Source: Silene conica
Lineage: Eukaryota; Streptophyta; Magnoliopsida; Caryophyllales; Caryophyllaceae
Assembly: GCA_029255685.2 (NCBI GenBank)
Contig: CM055313.2
Span: 22,173,079 to 22,237,078, forward strand
Direction of reading: 5' to 3'
DNA length: 64,000 nt
In this document: positions 1-11,452 of the stretch, one piece after another
Layout of the letters: each line of letters opens with the position of its first letter
Position numbering within the stretch: the stretch's first letter is position 1
Program-made: the position numbers and the translations under genes
Notes under the pieces: generated by a model
Databases searched by the model: none
Seen by the model: the letters and a program-made list of their open reading frames with translations, nothing else
What the model was told of the DNA's origin: nothing

Positions 1-414
1 AAGAATTAGTTGAATGAGATTCCGTCATGAATTTTAGGTGATTTTCGTCTTTTTAATATTTCAGAGAATTTTTTCTAGTGAGATAAAGTGATCAAGGGTA
101 TTTTTGTCAATTTTATGAAAAACACCGTCTACGTTTACTAAAATGTCGTCTACAAAAACAAATTCCCTTTCAAATTCCCTTAGTGGACTTTAACATTCAC
201 GGGCCCATTTGTAGGTTACTTGTGATCTTGGCCCAAATTTGTTTCTTTTCGGGTTTAAGAATCCGGATAGTTTTTTTTTGTAATCCGAATCGATTCGTAC
301 TTGATTTAGTCGGAACAAAATAATTAAATTAAGTTAAAATTTGATATTAACTCTAAACGATTGATTTATTTTATTTATTCGACACATTAATAAATTTTCC
401 GTGCCTATAAAGTA
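1..414. other. AT-rich intergenic DNA, nothing recognised
   Basis: No ORF, terminal repeat or tRNA-like sequence was found here. Confidence 0.4.
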
Positions 415-486
415 ATGAAGCAACAAGCTGCTAAAGAGGAAGCTGCTAAGGTAGAAGCTACGAGGAAGTCGGATGCATATTATTGA
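415..486 (+). CDS. Tiny Ala/Lys/Glu-rich ORF, possible gene remnant
   Basis: A 23-codon ATG-to-TGA frame encodes a charged helix-like peptide rich in Ala, Glu and Lys, starting MKQQAAKEEAAK. Its composition is unlike chance frames in this AT-rich DNA, so it may be the last exon or a remnant of a coiled-coil or LEA-like protein. No splice signals or neighbouring exons were found to support that. Function is unknown and it may be chance. Confidence 0.15.
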   Translation: MKQQAAKEEAAKVEATRKSDAYY

Positions 487-673
487 ATGATGAAAACTAC
501 ATGATCCTATCTAAGACACCACATTAAATTGTGTAAAGCAGATGATTTCAACAATCTAATTAAAAACAAAGAAACACTAATTAACAACCCTAAGGAAACA
601 ACAACCACATAGAAATAAAGTACATTAATATAGTTGGACTTGGACGCAAATACAGCATGCAAGGATGCACATC

Positions 674-2336
674 TTACAAGTTAGTACTGGTGTGGCCGCT
701 ACCCGGCAACTTCTCCTTGATTTTTTCAAGCATTCCTTTCTTGTTGCCATGGTCCTCATGGTGCTCTACCGCAGTCGTAGTGGTGCTCGTCACTGTCGTC
801 GTCATTACATGACGTTCTTCTTTGTCTTTGTCTTTCTGTTTTCCACCGGTTAACTTGTCCTTTATCTTCTCTGTCAACCCTTTCTTCTTCCTCCTTCGTC
901 CACCCTCCACACCTCCTTCGCCTTCTTGCATTTCACCCTCCGACTACAAATCCATTACAAACAAACATATTTCAATAAAACGAGAATATATAAGACTCCA
1001 TTTGTACTAACGATGGGTTGGCTTTGATTAAAGCTTAAGTCTTGCTTAAGACCGATATTATCGGTCTTAAATTTTAAAACGGGTCAAATACTAACAAGTG
1101 CATTAGGAGAACTATATATATGATGTATCACCAATTTTATACTTTTTGAGTATTTATAATACTTCCTCCATTTTTCTATTTTCTTCCGATTTCCCCTTTT
1201 TTGGAAATTATTTATTTTCTACCCATTTCTCATCTTTTTTTTATCATCTAATTGATCATATAATCGTCCCACTTGTGTATCTACAATATTTGTAATTTGC
1301 TTTTTTATATTTTAATCTCTTTTAATTGTTTAATTTGGCTAACGTGCAAATCTAATGAAAACAAAAAAAACAAAAAAAATGGAGGAAGTAATATTTTTGA
1401 ATTTTGTTTTAAAAATTTTGAGTATTGGTATAAATTTTTTGAGTTTAGTTATTAAAAATTAAAGCTCAAAAAGTTAAAAGTAAAAGTTATAAATATTATA
1501 TATAATATAGTTATATTTTAATTTGAAGGAAAGAAAATTAAAATCGAACTTATAAATTAAAAAAAAAAACACATATCCTTCAAAAGAAATAATATTTGTA
1601 TGCTCAAAAAACATTCATATGCTCAAAAACTAAGAAATAGTGTAATGAGTACCTCCTGTGTATCTTCTTATTTCTCTAAGTGGGGTATTAAAGACAAAAA
1701 TATTACATTTTGTAGGTGAAAAGTGGGTAAGTTGGTATGTATTTGACCAGCCGGATGACGGTCTGAAATAAGAATTTGTGTTGACTAAAATAACTCGCAC
1801 AAAGAATTAGAATCTAAACTAAGAAAGAAAGAAAGAAAGAAAAAGGTAGAAAATGTATGAAAGAGTAGTGTACTGACAGAACTAGAGGTGGGGCTATCAC
1901 CACCTCCATGGATCCCCCCAGCAACACCATGGCCAGTAACCAACCCCTCCGTATGATCGGACCTTCGCGGTTGATACTGTCCGCCACCTTCACCAAACCT
2001 GGTAGCTTCCTCTCCACCGCCACCATGCAACACATCCCCTATAGTCGTCCCAACATGAGTCCCTCCCATACCTCCAACCGCTGCACTATACGGAGCTTCA
2101 GACACACCTCCGTATTTCCCTCCACCAGCACCAGCACCAACACCAACACCGCCGCCAGTGCCAGTTGCATAAGACGGATCAGTATGACTAACATAACTGC
2201 CTTGTTCAGATGAGGAATAGGCGACCCCAGAAAGTCGAATAGGATTACCATGCTCATCAGTCAGCTTAACTGGGTGACCTTGCTCATCTCTCAGCTCAAT
2301 TGGGTTGCCATGCTCATCTCTCAAGTTTCCTGCCAT
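674..2336 (-). CDS. Y3SK2-type dehydrin (group 2 LEA protein)
   Basis: Hydrophilic, intrinsically disordered protein that protects membranes and enzymes during dehydration and cold (family knowledge). Exon 1 is 2336-1878, exon 2 is 943-674, and the intron is 1877-944 (GT-AG, phase 0), giving 242 residues. Three Y-type segments lie at a 10-residue spacing at about residues 7-35 (DEHGNPIEL, DEQGHPVKL, DEHGNPIRL). The canonical Tyr is replaced by His or Gln. A Gly-rich middle follows, and then a Ser run rebuilt exactly by splicing (SSSS then EGE), which is the S segment interrupted at the usual dehydrin intron position. Two K segments follow: KKGLTEKIKDKLTGG near residue 173 and KKGMLEKIKEKLPG near 221-234. 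A Thr/His-rich linker (TTTVTSTTTTAVEHHEDH) lies between them. The intron holds a Mutator-like element and an AAAG tract near the donor. Recognition as a dehydrin is secure; the exact donor (TCT|GTCAGT) is inferred. Confidence 0.93.
1033..1780. mobile_element. Mutator-like non-autonomous element in dehydrin intron
   Basis: It is flanked by near-identical 9-bp duplications, TTGATTAAA (1024-1032) and TTGACTAAA (1781-1789). The left end reads GCTTAAGTCTTGCTTAAG; the right end, reverse-complemented, reads CACAAATTCTTATTTCAG. These ends match the asymmetric pair seen in the shorter MITEs at 9828, 43045 and 55205. It has no coding capacity and contains a nested Stowaway. Confidence 0.75.
1162..1388. 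mobile_element. Stowaway MITE nested in the dehydrin-intron element
   Basis: Inverted ends CTTCCTCCATTTTT and AAAATGGAGGAAG are flanked by TA on both sides. 227 bp. Confidence 0.65.
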
Positions 2337-2600
2337 TTTTTTTACTTCAAATTGTTACCTATAGAGTTACCAAAGTTGAGAGTTTTGTTTGTTTGTTTTG
2401 GATTGAGATGATTGTGTGTTGTGAAAGGGTGAAAGATGTGAGATATACACAAAATGCATGGCGGTGCATGGTGAGAATGTATGCATGTGGAGCAAACTTA
2501 ACACGTATGGGTAACTTTTGATGTTAGGGCTATGGAGGACTACCCACGTTAGCAACGGACTTTCAATAGGTGTCTTTCTAAATGATGCGTCATGTGCCGC
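2337..2600 (-). promoter_or_regulatory. Dehydrin promoter with TATA box and ABRE cores
   Basis: On the minus strand a TATATCT box lies at about 2441-2447, roughly 105 bp upstream of the start codon. An ABRE-type core ACGTGGG lies at 2543-2549 and a second ACGTGT core near 2502-2507. A DRE-type ACCGAC lies at 2767-2772 on the plus strand. ABRE elements fit the ABA/drought induction known for dehydrins; activity is inferred, not shown. Confidence 0.5.
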
Positions 2601-2824
2601 ATTGCTCTACGATACTTTACGTTGGCTACTCTCTTAAACACTTGTCTTCGGATACGACTATTTTATAGTATAAAACGGTAAAAGAGGAAATTCGAATTTT
2701 GAATCCGCTATCTAAATTAACATTTGTGTTACTACTAAACTAAAACATCTTCAATTTTTGCATGTCACCGACTCATGGTCAGGTTGATCGTATTGTGTAT
2801 CATGAGTACTCTTGCTTGAATATA

Positions 2825-2973
2825 CTCTATCCGATCCGATCCGATTAATTGTTCTTTAGTTTTAGCATAAATACAAAAAAAAACAAGAACAATTATAAAA
2901 TGACAATGTGAATGAATAAAGTAAAGAAATTTTTTTTTGTCAGATAACTAAAGAACTTTTGGGAGGGAGGGAG
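2825..2973. mobile_element. Stowaway-like MITE
   Basis: The left end CTCTATCC and right end GGGAGGGAG are bounded by TA dinucleotides, with the inner arms (ATTGTTCTTTAGTT and AACTAAAGAAC) complementary. It sits a few bases from the hAT-like element that follows. Confidence 0.5.
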
Positions 2974-2983
2974 TAGTACAGAG

Positions 2984-3358
2984 TAGGGGTGGTCAATGGT
3001 ACGGGTCGGCCGGGTTCGAGACGGGTCGAGGGACGGTGCAGGTTCAAAGTATAGGGACCCAGACACAGCCCGGGAACAGGGCGTGTCCAGGACAGGTTGG
3101 GCCCGATTCTTGGGAAGTGTAACCTAGACCCGGGGCGGGTTGGGGAGGGCCTAGGGCAGGTCTAGGCCCTCTCGGGTGGGTCTGGGCAGGCATCGGGCGG
3201 GTCTGGACACATATAGGTCACTTTTCGGTGTCGAGCTCCAAATATTGGACCCGAACCCGGTTACCTCACACACGGGCCGGGCCGGGCCAGGTTTGGACCC
3301 GGGTGAGGCAAGATAGGTCCAGGTTGCCAATGTCGACCCGCACTCTTGACCAGCCCTA
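2984..3358. mobile_element. GC-rich degenerate hAT-like MITE
   Basis: The ends TAGGGGTGGTCAA and TTGACCAGCCCTA are inverted repeats. The flanks are GTACAGAG (2976-2983) and ATACAGGG (3359-3366), an 8-bp duplication matching at 6 of 8, as expected for hAT. The interior is a low-complexity string of GGGTCGGG/GGGCGGGTC motifs, far more GC-rich than the surroundings. Open frames inside are composition artefacts. Confidence 0.65.
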
Positions 3359-3559
3359 ATACAGGGCACGAATTTGAGTGGTCTTGCCAAGGGAAATGCT
3401 AAAGTAAACAATAAGGATCGATCTTAAAAATCAACTGCCTGGAGTTGGGGTGAGATGCTTGGAAGCTTGGAATGTTATATTCCACACTCAAATAATGATC
3501 CAATTTTCGGTTTCAAACGAATGTAGATGTACATTGACATTAATAAAATACCAGAAACC

Positions 3560-6500
3560 GACACGATGCTCGTACACTCAACACATTTGATTCACCTAGC
3601 TACTCAGACTTCTTGTCTTCTTATCATATACTATATCCTTTGTAGCCTTCTTTACAGTGTGAAACCACCAAGATAACCTTATACGGCAAAGCTGTTACTG
3701 AATCCGAGAACCGACCCGAATTCAGTTTTCATTGCGTTTTGTATCACCAAGAACGAAAACAAATCAGTCTTCACATGATTGTCATCACAGAGCAATCCCA
3801 TAGAAAACCTGCAAATTCAGATAAAACAATGCTTAAACAACAGCAAATATGCTAAACCCCGATCACATTAAAAACTAAAAAGATCAATGCAGAGCTAACT
3901 GCTCGATTTTGAACAAGTATCGTATGAGACAATATCACATGTGAAACAAATTCAAATACTTGCACTCCTAATCTAATCATATGGCTATTGATTCGACTCA
4001 CATGTAAGACCGTCTCTCCTAAGTTGGTGTATAATTTTGGAACAGAATTCTCACCTTTGTAATCTCAAACTACAGAAAAAGATGCTCACACCCTGCTAGA
4101 CTTTGCCCAGAACAATCCCTTTTTCCTAATAGACGGGCTTTCTAAAGCTGATTTATTGCTCCTTGATCCGAATGAGAAGTGTCGCTTCAAGAAAGGCTTT
4201 GCTGAAGCAATCCTCAAGCTAGAACTATTACTCAGCTTAGGACTCTTTCCTTCAAGTGGGTTACTTCTCCAATAATCAAAATCAAATGACCCGTCATTCT
4301 CTACTGTTCGGTTCCTCGACTTTTTGCTATTTTTCACTTTGTAATCTTTTTCGGCCTTGAGCATTTTTCCGGTGAGTTTCAAAGTTTGCTTCTCCCCAAA
4401 CGTACATACTGGACAAGCCGGGTCATATTTGTTGATTTCAGGTGTTATTGTTTCAAGGCACTCCGCATGGTAAACATGCCCACATATCAAAACAGATACC
4501 ACTGCTAATTCATTACCACCAACAAATTTCTGGCTGCTCCAAACAGATTTTTCAGACAGTCGCTTTGAGCAAATGCCGCATGTTGAGAAATCTACTGATG
4601 TTGACCTAGAATTCTGGCCTAAGCGGCAGGAATCACTATCAAAAGAGCACCGGTCTCTCTGTGAAGCAGACCTAAGGTCAAAGGCATGTGTTGACCAGCC
4701 ATTAGAGGACCCACCAAAAGAACCTCGAGTGGATTCATTGCTGGCAGCTGAAGGAGCATGCCTGTCTTCCATGGGTGAGTTTCTACCAGAGCTGTGTACT
4801 GAAGATGACTGATGGGGTCGATGGGGTCCTGGCAAACCATGAGCCCACCTGGATCGAATTGTCGACGGCGGAAGAGGATTACTTTGGGAAGATAATGAAG
4901 AAGTCGTATGCATTGACGGTGATTGTTGAACAGAAGCCGGGATGGTAACCTGTAGTGATTCTGTTTTCACCTGAAGAAAAAAAACAAGTGTCGGAAAGGC
5001 AATTATTCAAGCCTTTAATACAGAGAAGGAAATTTTCTACAAGAAACAGAGAATTATAGCTTGGGGGAAAAAAAATACTCCGTACCTCTCTCGGGACATT
5101 CCTTTGGTTAAGTTGATCTGTCAGCACAACAATCAGAAAATTCGTGAATCACAAAAGAATATCAAGCATTTAAGGTAAGCATGCAATCAATGGAATACAA
5201 GCCTATTTATATGCTAGAAAGTTCAGTCGTTTAGCCAATTGACATGAAGGGAATGACCAAGCTGAAAGTTCGTCACCCAGATTCGCGTTAGAATCTATCT
5301 TTCCATGTATTGGCAAATATACGCACAATGCAACACATAAAAGATTACATGCACATATATATTGCTAAAAGATTATATCCATTACACCTAGTCAGAGATA
5401 AATCACCAAAATGGAAGAACTAGTATTCCGTTTAAATTTAAAATGTATTCTTACATGGAACAGCATTTTAAAAGTATGACCTATTAAATCAGACTCATTT
5501 AGAAGTACCCAATATGCATGTGTCCAAGAGTCGGACTCGTCTATTTTGTAAAAAAAAAAATCATGTTTTTTGTTTAAGATGGAATGTCCAAGTCTCATAC
5601 ACATGTCGTAGTATTAAGTGTTGGACAAGCGTACATGAGATAACATAACAAGTCAGAGTAAATAGACTAAGCCAACAATGTAGCATAGTAAATTTGATGT
5701 TCAAAAGCCTCACACTTTTGAAGATGGTAGAATCTGCTTCAGCAGTCGCTTAAAGAAAGGCCTTATGCTTATGTAAGAATAGTTGTTACATAATTTGCTG
5801 CTAAAGTCAGTCAACGTATGGAAGTGTTTTACCACAAGTGAGCAAACTAATGTAAAGGCGTGATTTCTCAATTTCTTTGTGAAACAGAGATTTGACAAGC
5901 CTAGATGCCCAAGTACTTTCACAGCCTCTAATTCCCATTAAGTAATACTCCCTCCGTCCCCGGTCAATTGTTGTCCTTTGGTTTTGACACAAAGATCAAA
6001 GAAAGAGGAGGGGCAATTATAAAATGACAAGTGGACCAAATCGAGTGTGAAAGATCCAATTGCTCATTAAATGCAATCCTAAAATAGAAAGAACAACAAT
6101 TGACTAAGACACCCAAAAATATAAAAGGACAATAAATGACCGGGACGAAGGGAGTATAATCGACAACATGGTACTCCTTCACATTCAGTGAATGGCACAT
6201 ATATTAAGGTAAGTAATGGAAGGACTATAATTCCCCCTCCCACCTAGTGATGTAACCCCTCCCACCTAGACACCTACTCATAGTAACTCCTCCCACCTAC
6301 TCGTTTGACAACCATGCTTCTACCCTACCCTACCCATCCAACCACACAGAAACCCGACCCTCTAACATCACTGATTCACCCATCACGACAAAAAACCCAC
6401 GACAAAACACCGGCGACGTTGGAATAATCCCTCACCGGGGAGACAAAACCCTTCCCCACCTCCGACGATGCTGTGCTCCTCCCCTACCCTCCTACCACGG

Positions 6501-9500
6501 ACCACCAAAGCCACCCCACCATGAAACCTGACCTCCGACTCTAACCACCAAACTAACCCCACCTCCGACCACAACACAACCCACTTTCACTAGTAATCCC
6601 ACCTCCCAAAAAATTCATCCGCACCAGGGAAATGGTATGAATCAAAGCGGAAAGTGATATGAATCCAGAGAAGTGAGAGGGAGTATCTTATAAGATGCCC
6701 CAACTACACAATTAGACACAACCGAAGTGGTTGCAGGAAAGAAAATACCAGGTTTTGGCCAACATGAACTTAATTTAGTTTCTAAAAGCTCAAAAATGTA
6801 TTTTCCAACACACCATCAAACCATGAAATAAGCTTCCAAGGCAATAGAAAATAACACAGTGAAATACTGCCTCAAAAGTATATCAGAGAATCATACGTGT
6901 TAGGATCAATTGTCCGGCACTACCTTTTAAAACAAGAGATTTTGAAGTCACTCCCTTTTAATCCATTTCTTGCAAACTCGCTCCTTTTAAAAGTTTTATA
7001 TGTAAAATCACGTGTTTTTGGTGGACATAGCAAAAAAAATAGGCTTGTATTATGCAGGAAGTGACTTTAGAGTTTAGAGAGAGTTGACATCAAAAAGTTT
7101 AGAAAGGAGGAATATCCACGAAAAAAAAAGCAATGTGTTAAAAGGGAACACTTCATAAATCCCTATTATAAATGGTAATGCTTGACGACTAAACCTAAAA
7201 TTTAATCTTCTATCTTAAGCGATATCCTTGAACCATCCCCCTCCCACGAAAAAAAACACAAACAACAATATGAGATCATTCAAGGTAAGTGAGGTCAAAT
7301 TTCCAGTTTCCACAACCATGTCTTATTTTCACAAGGTCAAGACAGTTACAGAAACACAAACAATCAATAAACGCAGCCAAATCACATAAGCAGCAATGAC
7401 TACGTTATCCATTCATAGACAACAAACCAGCCTCTCTAGTTGAGGAACAAAGGAAAACATACACAGAAGCTTGTCGTTGTCTTTTGGCCAGGTTCAACTA
7501 AGTCCTAACTTAAGCCGACAAATTGAACATGACAACCCTCAGGGATCACAAAAAACGACTAGCAAATCAAATACCTTGGAGAGACAGATTGAATAAAACA
7601 CAAGTCAGACACTAACAAGATCATAATGATAATGCTTTACTATATATGTTGATATGCGTAGAAGCAAGGAATTCAAATGATTGTATTTCGAGAAAGAAAC
7701 CCCACAATGACGCTGGATAGAGTTCCAATGAAATAGTGAAGATTGACAACCACCTAGTGTTTCCCACTTTTATATCTACAAAGCAAAAGTTGAGACTTTA
7801 CCCGAGACCGAAGATCCGACGTTCTCAGTGCCTTCATGGCTCAGTGGAGACTTGCGCCAAGTACTCGTTTGATAGCTCTCCAATGAACTGCCACCATCTG
7901 ACACATGTGCGGACACATCAGTTGCAGACTTAACATCCACTTCATCATTCCTTCTGGCCACATCAGACATCCAACCAATAGAACTGTCTTCACCAGCTAC
8001 ACCAACTCGACTATCCCATCGAAAACTCCATGACGCTGAGTGCCTAATATTCCTGTGCACAATGTCATCACTAGATCCATGGTGTATGGTTCTGTCTCTT
8101 GCAGCAACACAACAAGCAGCTCCCATACTTGCTTATATATCACAAAAGTTTTCAGTACCAATCATCCACTTTATGTTGACCAGTCCTAAAACAGTTGATC
8201 GCGTCCCTGAGACAGAAAGTGCCCTGAAAAGGAAATGAATCTACCATGAATAAGTCGAAACCTGCATGTTGGTAACCTACTTGTACAACTCACAAATCAT
8301 AACAAATCTACCATGGCATTACTTAACAAATGTTCATTACAAATATTTCCAATTTTACGTCATGTTAATTCCCACGCGGAGTTATGTACTCCGTAGCTTT
8401 TATGATACCTAAACAGGGGCCAACATACATCAAAGGGCAGAAGATGTACACAAACATTGTCATAGAGATGTATTGATGTGTTGATTCTGAATACCCCACA
8501 GGTTTTGGAATTTACAGTATAAAATGCAAGTTTGAGTACATTTTGCTAAATATAGGTCTTGCTTGTGATGGGCTAATCCCGTCACAAGCTTGTGACCTCT
8601 CACTTTGTGAGAGGGACAAGATGGGGCACCCTTCATGTGCTTTCACACTCACCTCTCATGGGTATTTTGTGAGAGCAAACGGTATCCGTCACAAGCGTAT
8701 ATCACAAATTCTCATTTGAACGAGAATTTGTGATATACATGAACCCACCCATTTTACTATTCCTTGTTGAATCTAAAACTCAAGACAACCCAACCAAAAT
8801 TGACGAAACAATCAATCAGAGCAGAAGTTGAGCAAAATATTGAAAATTGACATTTCTTATGCAAAATCCAAAATTGACTCGGGAAAAAAAAAAGTAAAAA
8901 GTACGGGATTTTCTACGACGACAAACACGAAAATGGTATAGATCAAATCCAGAAATGCAAACTACCCAGAGTAAGAATGTAAGATTCTAAATTCATAATC
9001 TATGCCCCCTTCATAACATTCAAGTATTTAGTATTTCCAATTTAAAACAACAATTCACAAATCGCAACTAGATACCCAGAATCAATCATCACACGCAGTC
9101 AAACTTGAATTATTAAACACAACTACACAATCAAATTCAAGACCCTAATAAAATATTCACTCCACAACCTCAACTAACATTCAGAATAAACATTAAAAAA
9201 ACGAATTAAAAAAAGAAAGAAAGAGGGAAGAAGATTAAAACCTTGAAGAAATACAACAACGAAGCAAGTAGAGTAGAAACTAGTGAGGTTTTCAGATTTA
9301 AATACTTATTATAAAAAAACCCCAAAAAAGGAGTTGATCAAAGACATACAGTTTGGTCATAAGATCCGGAATTAATGGCTAATTACATCAAGCCAAGTGA
9401 AAATGTAGTAACTAATTAAAATTACAATTAAAATAATTAAAAAAATATAAATAAATCATGATTTATGATTCAGTTACCAAATATCTCGCGTACCACATCA

Positions 9501-9700
9501 ACACACAAAAAACACTAATTTCAGTGAATAATACAGTCATTAAATTAAAAAAAAAATAAGAAATAACAAAACCCAGAAACAACGGAGAAAAATATAAAAA
9601 AAATACCAGAAAAATGGAGGGTTTTAATTAATTTATTTGGGGTGACGCGCCAGAAGGAAGAGAGGAAGAAGAAAGAGGGAGAGAGAATATGATGCTAGTT
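3560..9700 (-). CDS. N-myristoylation-type RING-H2 protein, probable E3 ligase
   Basis: The coding part is 8126-7802 (exon 1) joined to 4960-4086. These close in phase to give a 399-residue protein. The N-terminus MGAACCVAARD is a plant RING subfamily hallmark and a plausible myristoylation/palmitoylation site. After a Ser/Pro-rich region, a RING-H2 finger shows CGIC, then ICGHVYHAEC and CPVC (Cx2C...CxHx2Hx2C...Cx2C), with a basic Ser-rich tail (SFGSRSNKS). The family mediates ubiquitin transfer; its substrate here is unknown. Two candidate acceptors lie 10 bp apart (4971 side and 4961 side). Only the second keeps frame with the strong donor at 7802/7801, though an unseen microexon in the 2.8-kb intron would change this. 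A 3' UTR intron (4054-3809, AAG|GTGAGA to TTTGCAG) follows the stop at 4086. Non-coding 5' exons probably end at 9242 and 9607 (CAAG|GTTTTA, TCTG|GTATTT), with an acceptor near 8224 leading into the ATG exon. Span ends are approximate. Confidence 0.82.
5948..6154. mobile_element. Stowaway MITE in RING-gene intron
   Basis: It begins CTCCCTCCGTCCCCGGTCA, ends TGACCGGGACGAAGGGAG and is flanked by TA. The inverted arms are long and well preserved (207 bp), suggesting a fairly young copy. Confidence 0.8.
6225..6610. repeat. C-rich, strand-skewed low-complexity tract
   Basis: About 390 bp where the plus strand is dominated by CCCACCT, CCTACC and CCACC motifs and G is scarce. It lies inside the large coding-region intron of the RING gene. 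The open frame on the minus strand (Gly/Val/Arg-rich) is a by-product of this composition. Origin is unknown. Confidence 0.5.
8551..8742. mobile_element. Degenerate Mutator-like MITE related to the 9828 family
   Basis: It shares the GGTCTTGCTTGTGATGGG end, the internal GTGAGAG...GGTATCCGTCACAAGC motifs and a GAATTTGTG end with the copies at 9828 and 56141. The right end has an extra palindrome (ATATCACAAATTCTC and its complement) and no target duplication is visible. It lies in a 5' UTR intron of the RING gene. Confidence 0.55.
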
Positions 9701-9827
9701 AGTCTAGTTTTCGTGTTGGGTTTTTTTTAGTTAAATTTAATTTAAATTTAAATTTAGATTTAGTTAGTGTTGTTGTAGTTTAGGTGCTTTGAGTGTGTAA
9801 TGGTGTGTACGTGAGACATTATTTAAT

Positions 9828-10023
9828 TAGTAAGTTTTGCTTGCGACGGGTCACCATTTGGGACGGATATTTTGTGAGATGAAATGAATATAAAATGAGT
9901 TAGTGGAGAAAGGGGACCACGGGAATAGTGTTGGACAGAGAGAAAAAGTGGGTATTTTGTGAGAGAAAACGGTATCCGTCGCAAGCTTGCGACGGATAGT
10001 GCCGTTGCAAATAAGAATTTGTG
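9828..10023. mobile_element. Mutator-like MITE with perfect 9-bp TSD
   Basis: The perfect 9-bp duplication TTATTTAAT flanks it (9819-9827 and 10024-10032). The 196-bp element starts TAGTAAGTTTTGCTTGCGAC and ends GCAAATAAGAATTTGTG; these ends are imperfect inverted repeats. It lies just upstream of the RING gene's likely transcription start. Confidence 0.88.
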
Positions 10024-10058
10024 TTATTTAATATATTAATGAATTAACATTAATTTTT

Positions 10059-10092
10059 ATTTCAGACCGCAAGATCCGTCTGAAATAATAAG
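10059..10092. repeat. Short perfect hairpin
   Basis: TTATTTCAGAC and GTCTGAAATAA form a stem around CGCAAGATCC. The arm matches the terminal region of the 1033-1780 element (AAATTCTTATTTCAGAC), so it is probably a MITE-end remnant. Confidence 0.45.
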
Positions 10093-10534
10093 ACGGATTC
10101 TCACAAAATATTCATTTAGCGGGTGGGTGGGAAAGCACATAGGATGTCCCATCATCTATATGATTTCTACTCTTGAGAGGTCTTATTGTTTAAAACGCAA
10201 CTTACGATCTGAAGCAAAACGGACCGATGAAATAAAGGGCGAATGAATGAAAATGAATATTCATAGCGTTACGTTAACGGTTGAGTATGATTCACACTTG
10301 AGTTGAGAATTGAGATCACTGTGTCGTTCTTCTACTTGTTACTGTTCTTTGTATTTGGTCGGCATGCTCGTGTAAGGGAAACTTGTCTTTAACGCCGTTA
10401 ACAACCAACAAATGTTTTTGGTAAAGCATGTAATGGGCCGAGCCGGGCTGTGTTTTGTGTCTGCCTGTTGTACCAAGCCCATATTTTGGCATCATTAATT
10501 GGGTCGTCTTCCTGTGTCAGGCCCCAAATCCATT

Positions 10535-11075
10535 TTAAGGTTCGATGAACCCGACCCGTTTCGACAAAGCGGTTCGGTGCACCGAAGAGTCATATTTATC
10601 TGGAAACGATTCGTTTAAGGTTCGCAATTTTTGAAAACAGGTTAACCGAAAAGAACCGTCTTAAAAAAAAAGTAACTAAAAAATTAAAAAATTAAAATAT
10701 TATATAACAAATTGTTCTTTCGTTTAATTTTCTTAGTGTTTCCAAATTTAAAAAAATTGTTAAATTGATTAATAATATAGTTTCACTAATTAACTTTATT
10801 GTTCACTATAATACTCCGCATATCGGCATATAATAAAAATTTAATTAAACTACTAGATAAAATTCACGAAAACCCAAAAAAAAAAATAGCACGATTATAG
10901 GTTAATCGGTGACTGAATCGTAAATAACCGTTTAAAGTGGTTAACCGAACCATATTCCATATATAACCGTTAGAAACGGTACGATTTAGGTTCGGTATTT
11001 TGTCAAACCGACCCTTGTACAACCGAATTAAATAAGCGATTCGGTGAACCGAACCACGAATGAACACCAATACTC
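10535..11075. repeat. Degenerate GGTTCGGTT/AACCG-rich repeat
   Basis: About 540 bp scattered with GGTTCGGTG, GGTTAACCG, TAACCGTTT and their complements, ending GGTGAACCGAACCACG. It resembles the degenerate low-complexity MITE class seen at 2984 and 56744 but uses a different word. The open frame on the minus strand is a composition artefact. No convincing target duplication was seen. Confidence 0.4.
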
Positions 11076-11213
11076 ATTATACATTTTTTTATTTGAAAAT
11101 CAAATTAACCCCTAAAATTTCCCTCTGTTTTCAAAAACACAAACAAAACTCGTAACATTCTCATAACCTTCTTTCATCTCCATTTATGAAACCCTAAAAA
11201 TTTCTGATGTTAG

Positions 11214-11254
11214 ATGATACCCTTCTTTCCCCTTTCATCTTCATCTTTATCTTC
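11214..11254 (+). other. Exon-like start, no gene confirmed
   Basis: After a UTR-like stretch (ACCCTAAAAATTTCTG) an ATG opens MIPFFPLSSSSLSS and meets a good donor (TCTTCAG|GTATG). A short exon-like piece at about 12945-12959 (CTGCAG before it, AAG|GTAGGC after it) could follow in phase, with a solo LTR lying in the supposed intron. No domain emerges. It may be a decayed gene, a non-coding transcript or chance. Confidence 0.15.
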
Positions 11255-11452
11255 AGGTATGTTTACCGTTTATTTTTGCTCACATCTATGTTTTTGTTCT
11301 TCATATTTTGATGTACGTGGGAACTGGGTAGAATATCAAAGAGGGTACCTTATTTTCCTTGAAGTTATGTGTTTGTTCTTCATATTCTTTATTTTATCTT
11401 GATTTCGCACAAGATGAAATCAGGTTAGGGTAGATTTTATCTATGGGTCAAC

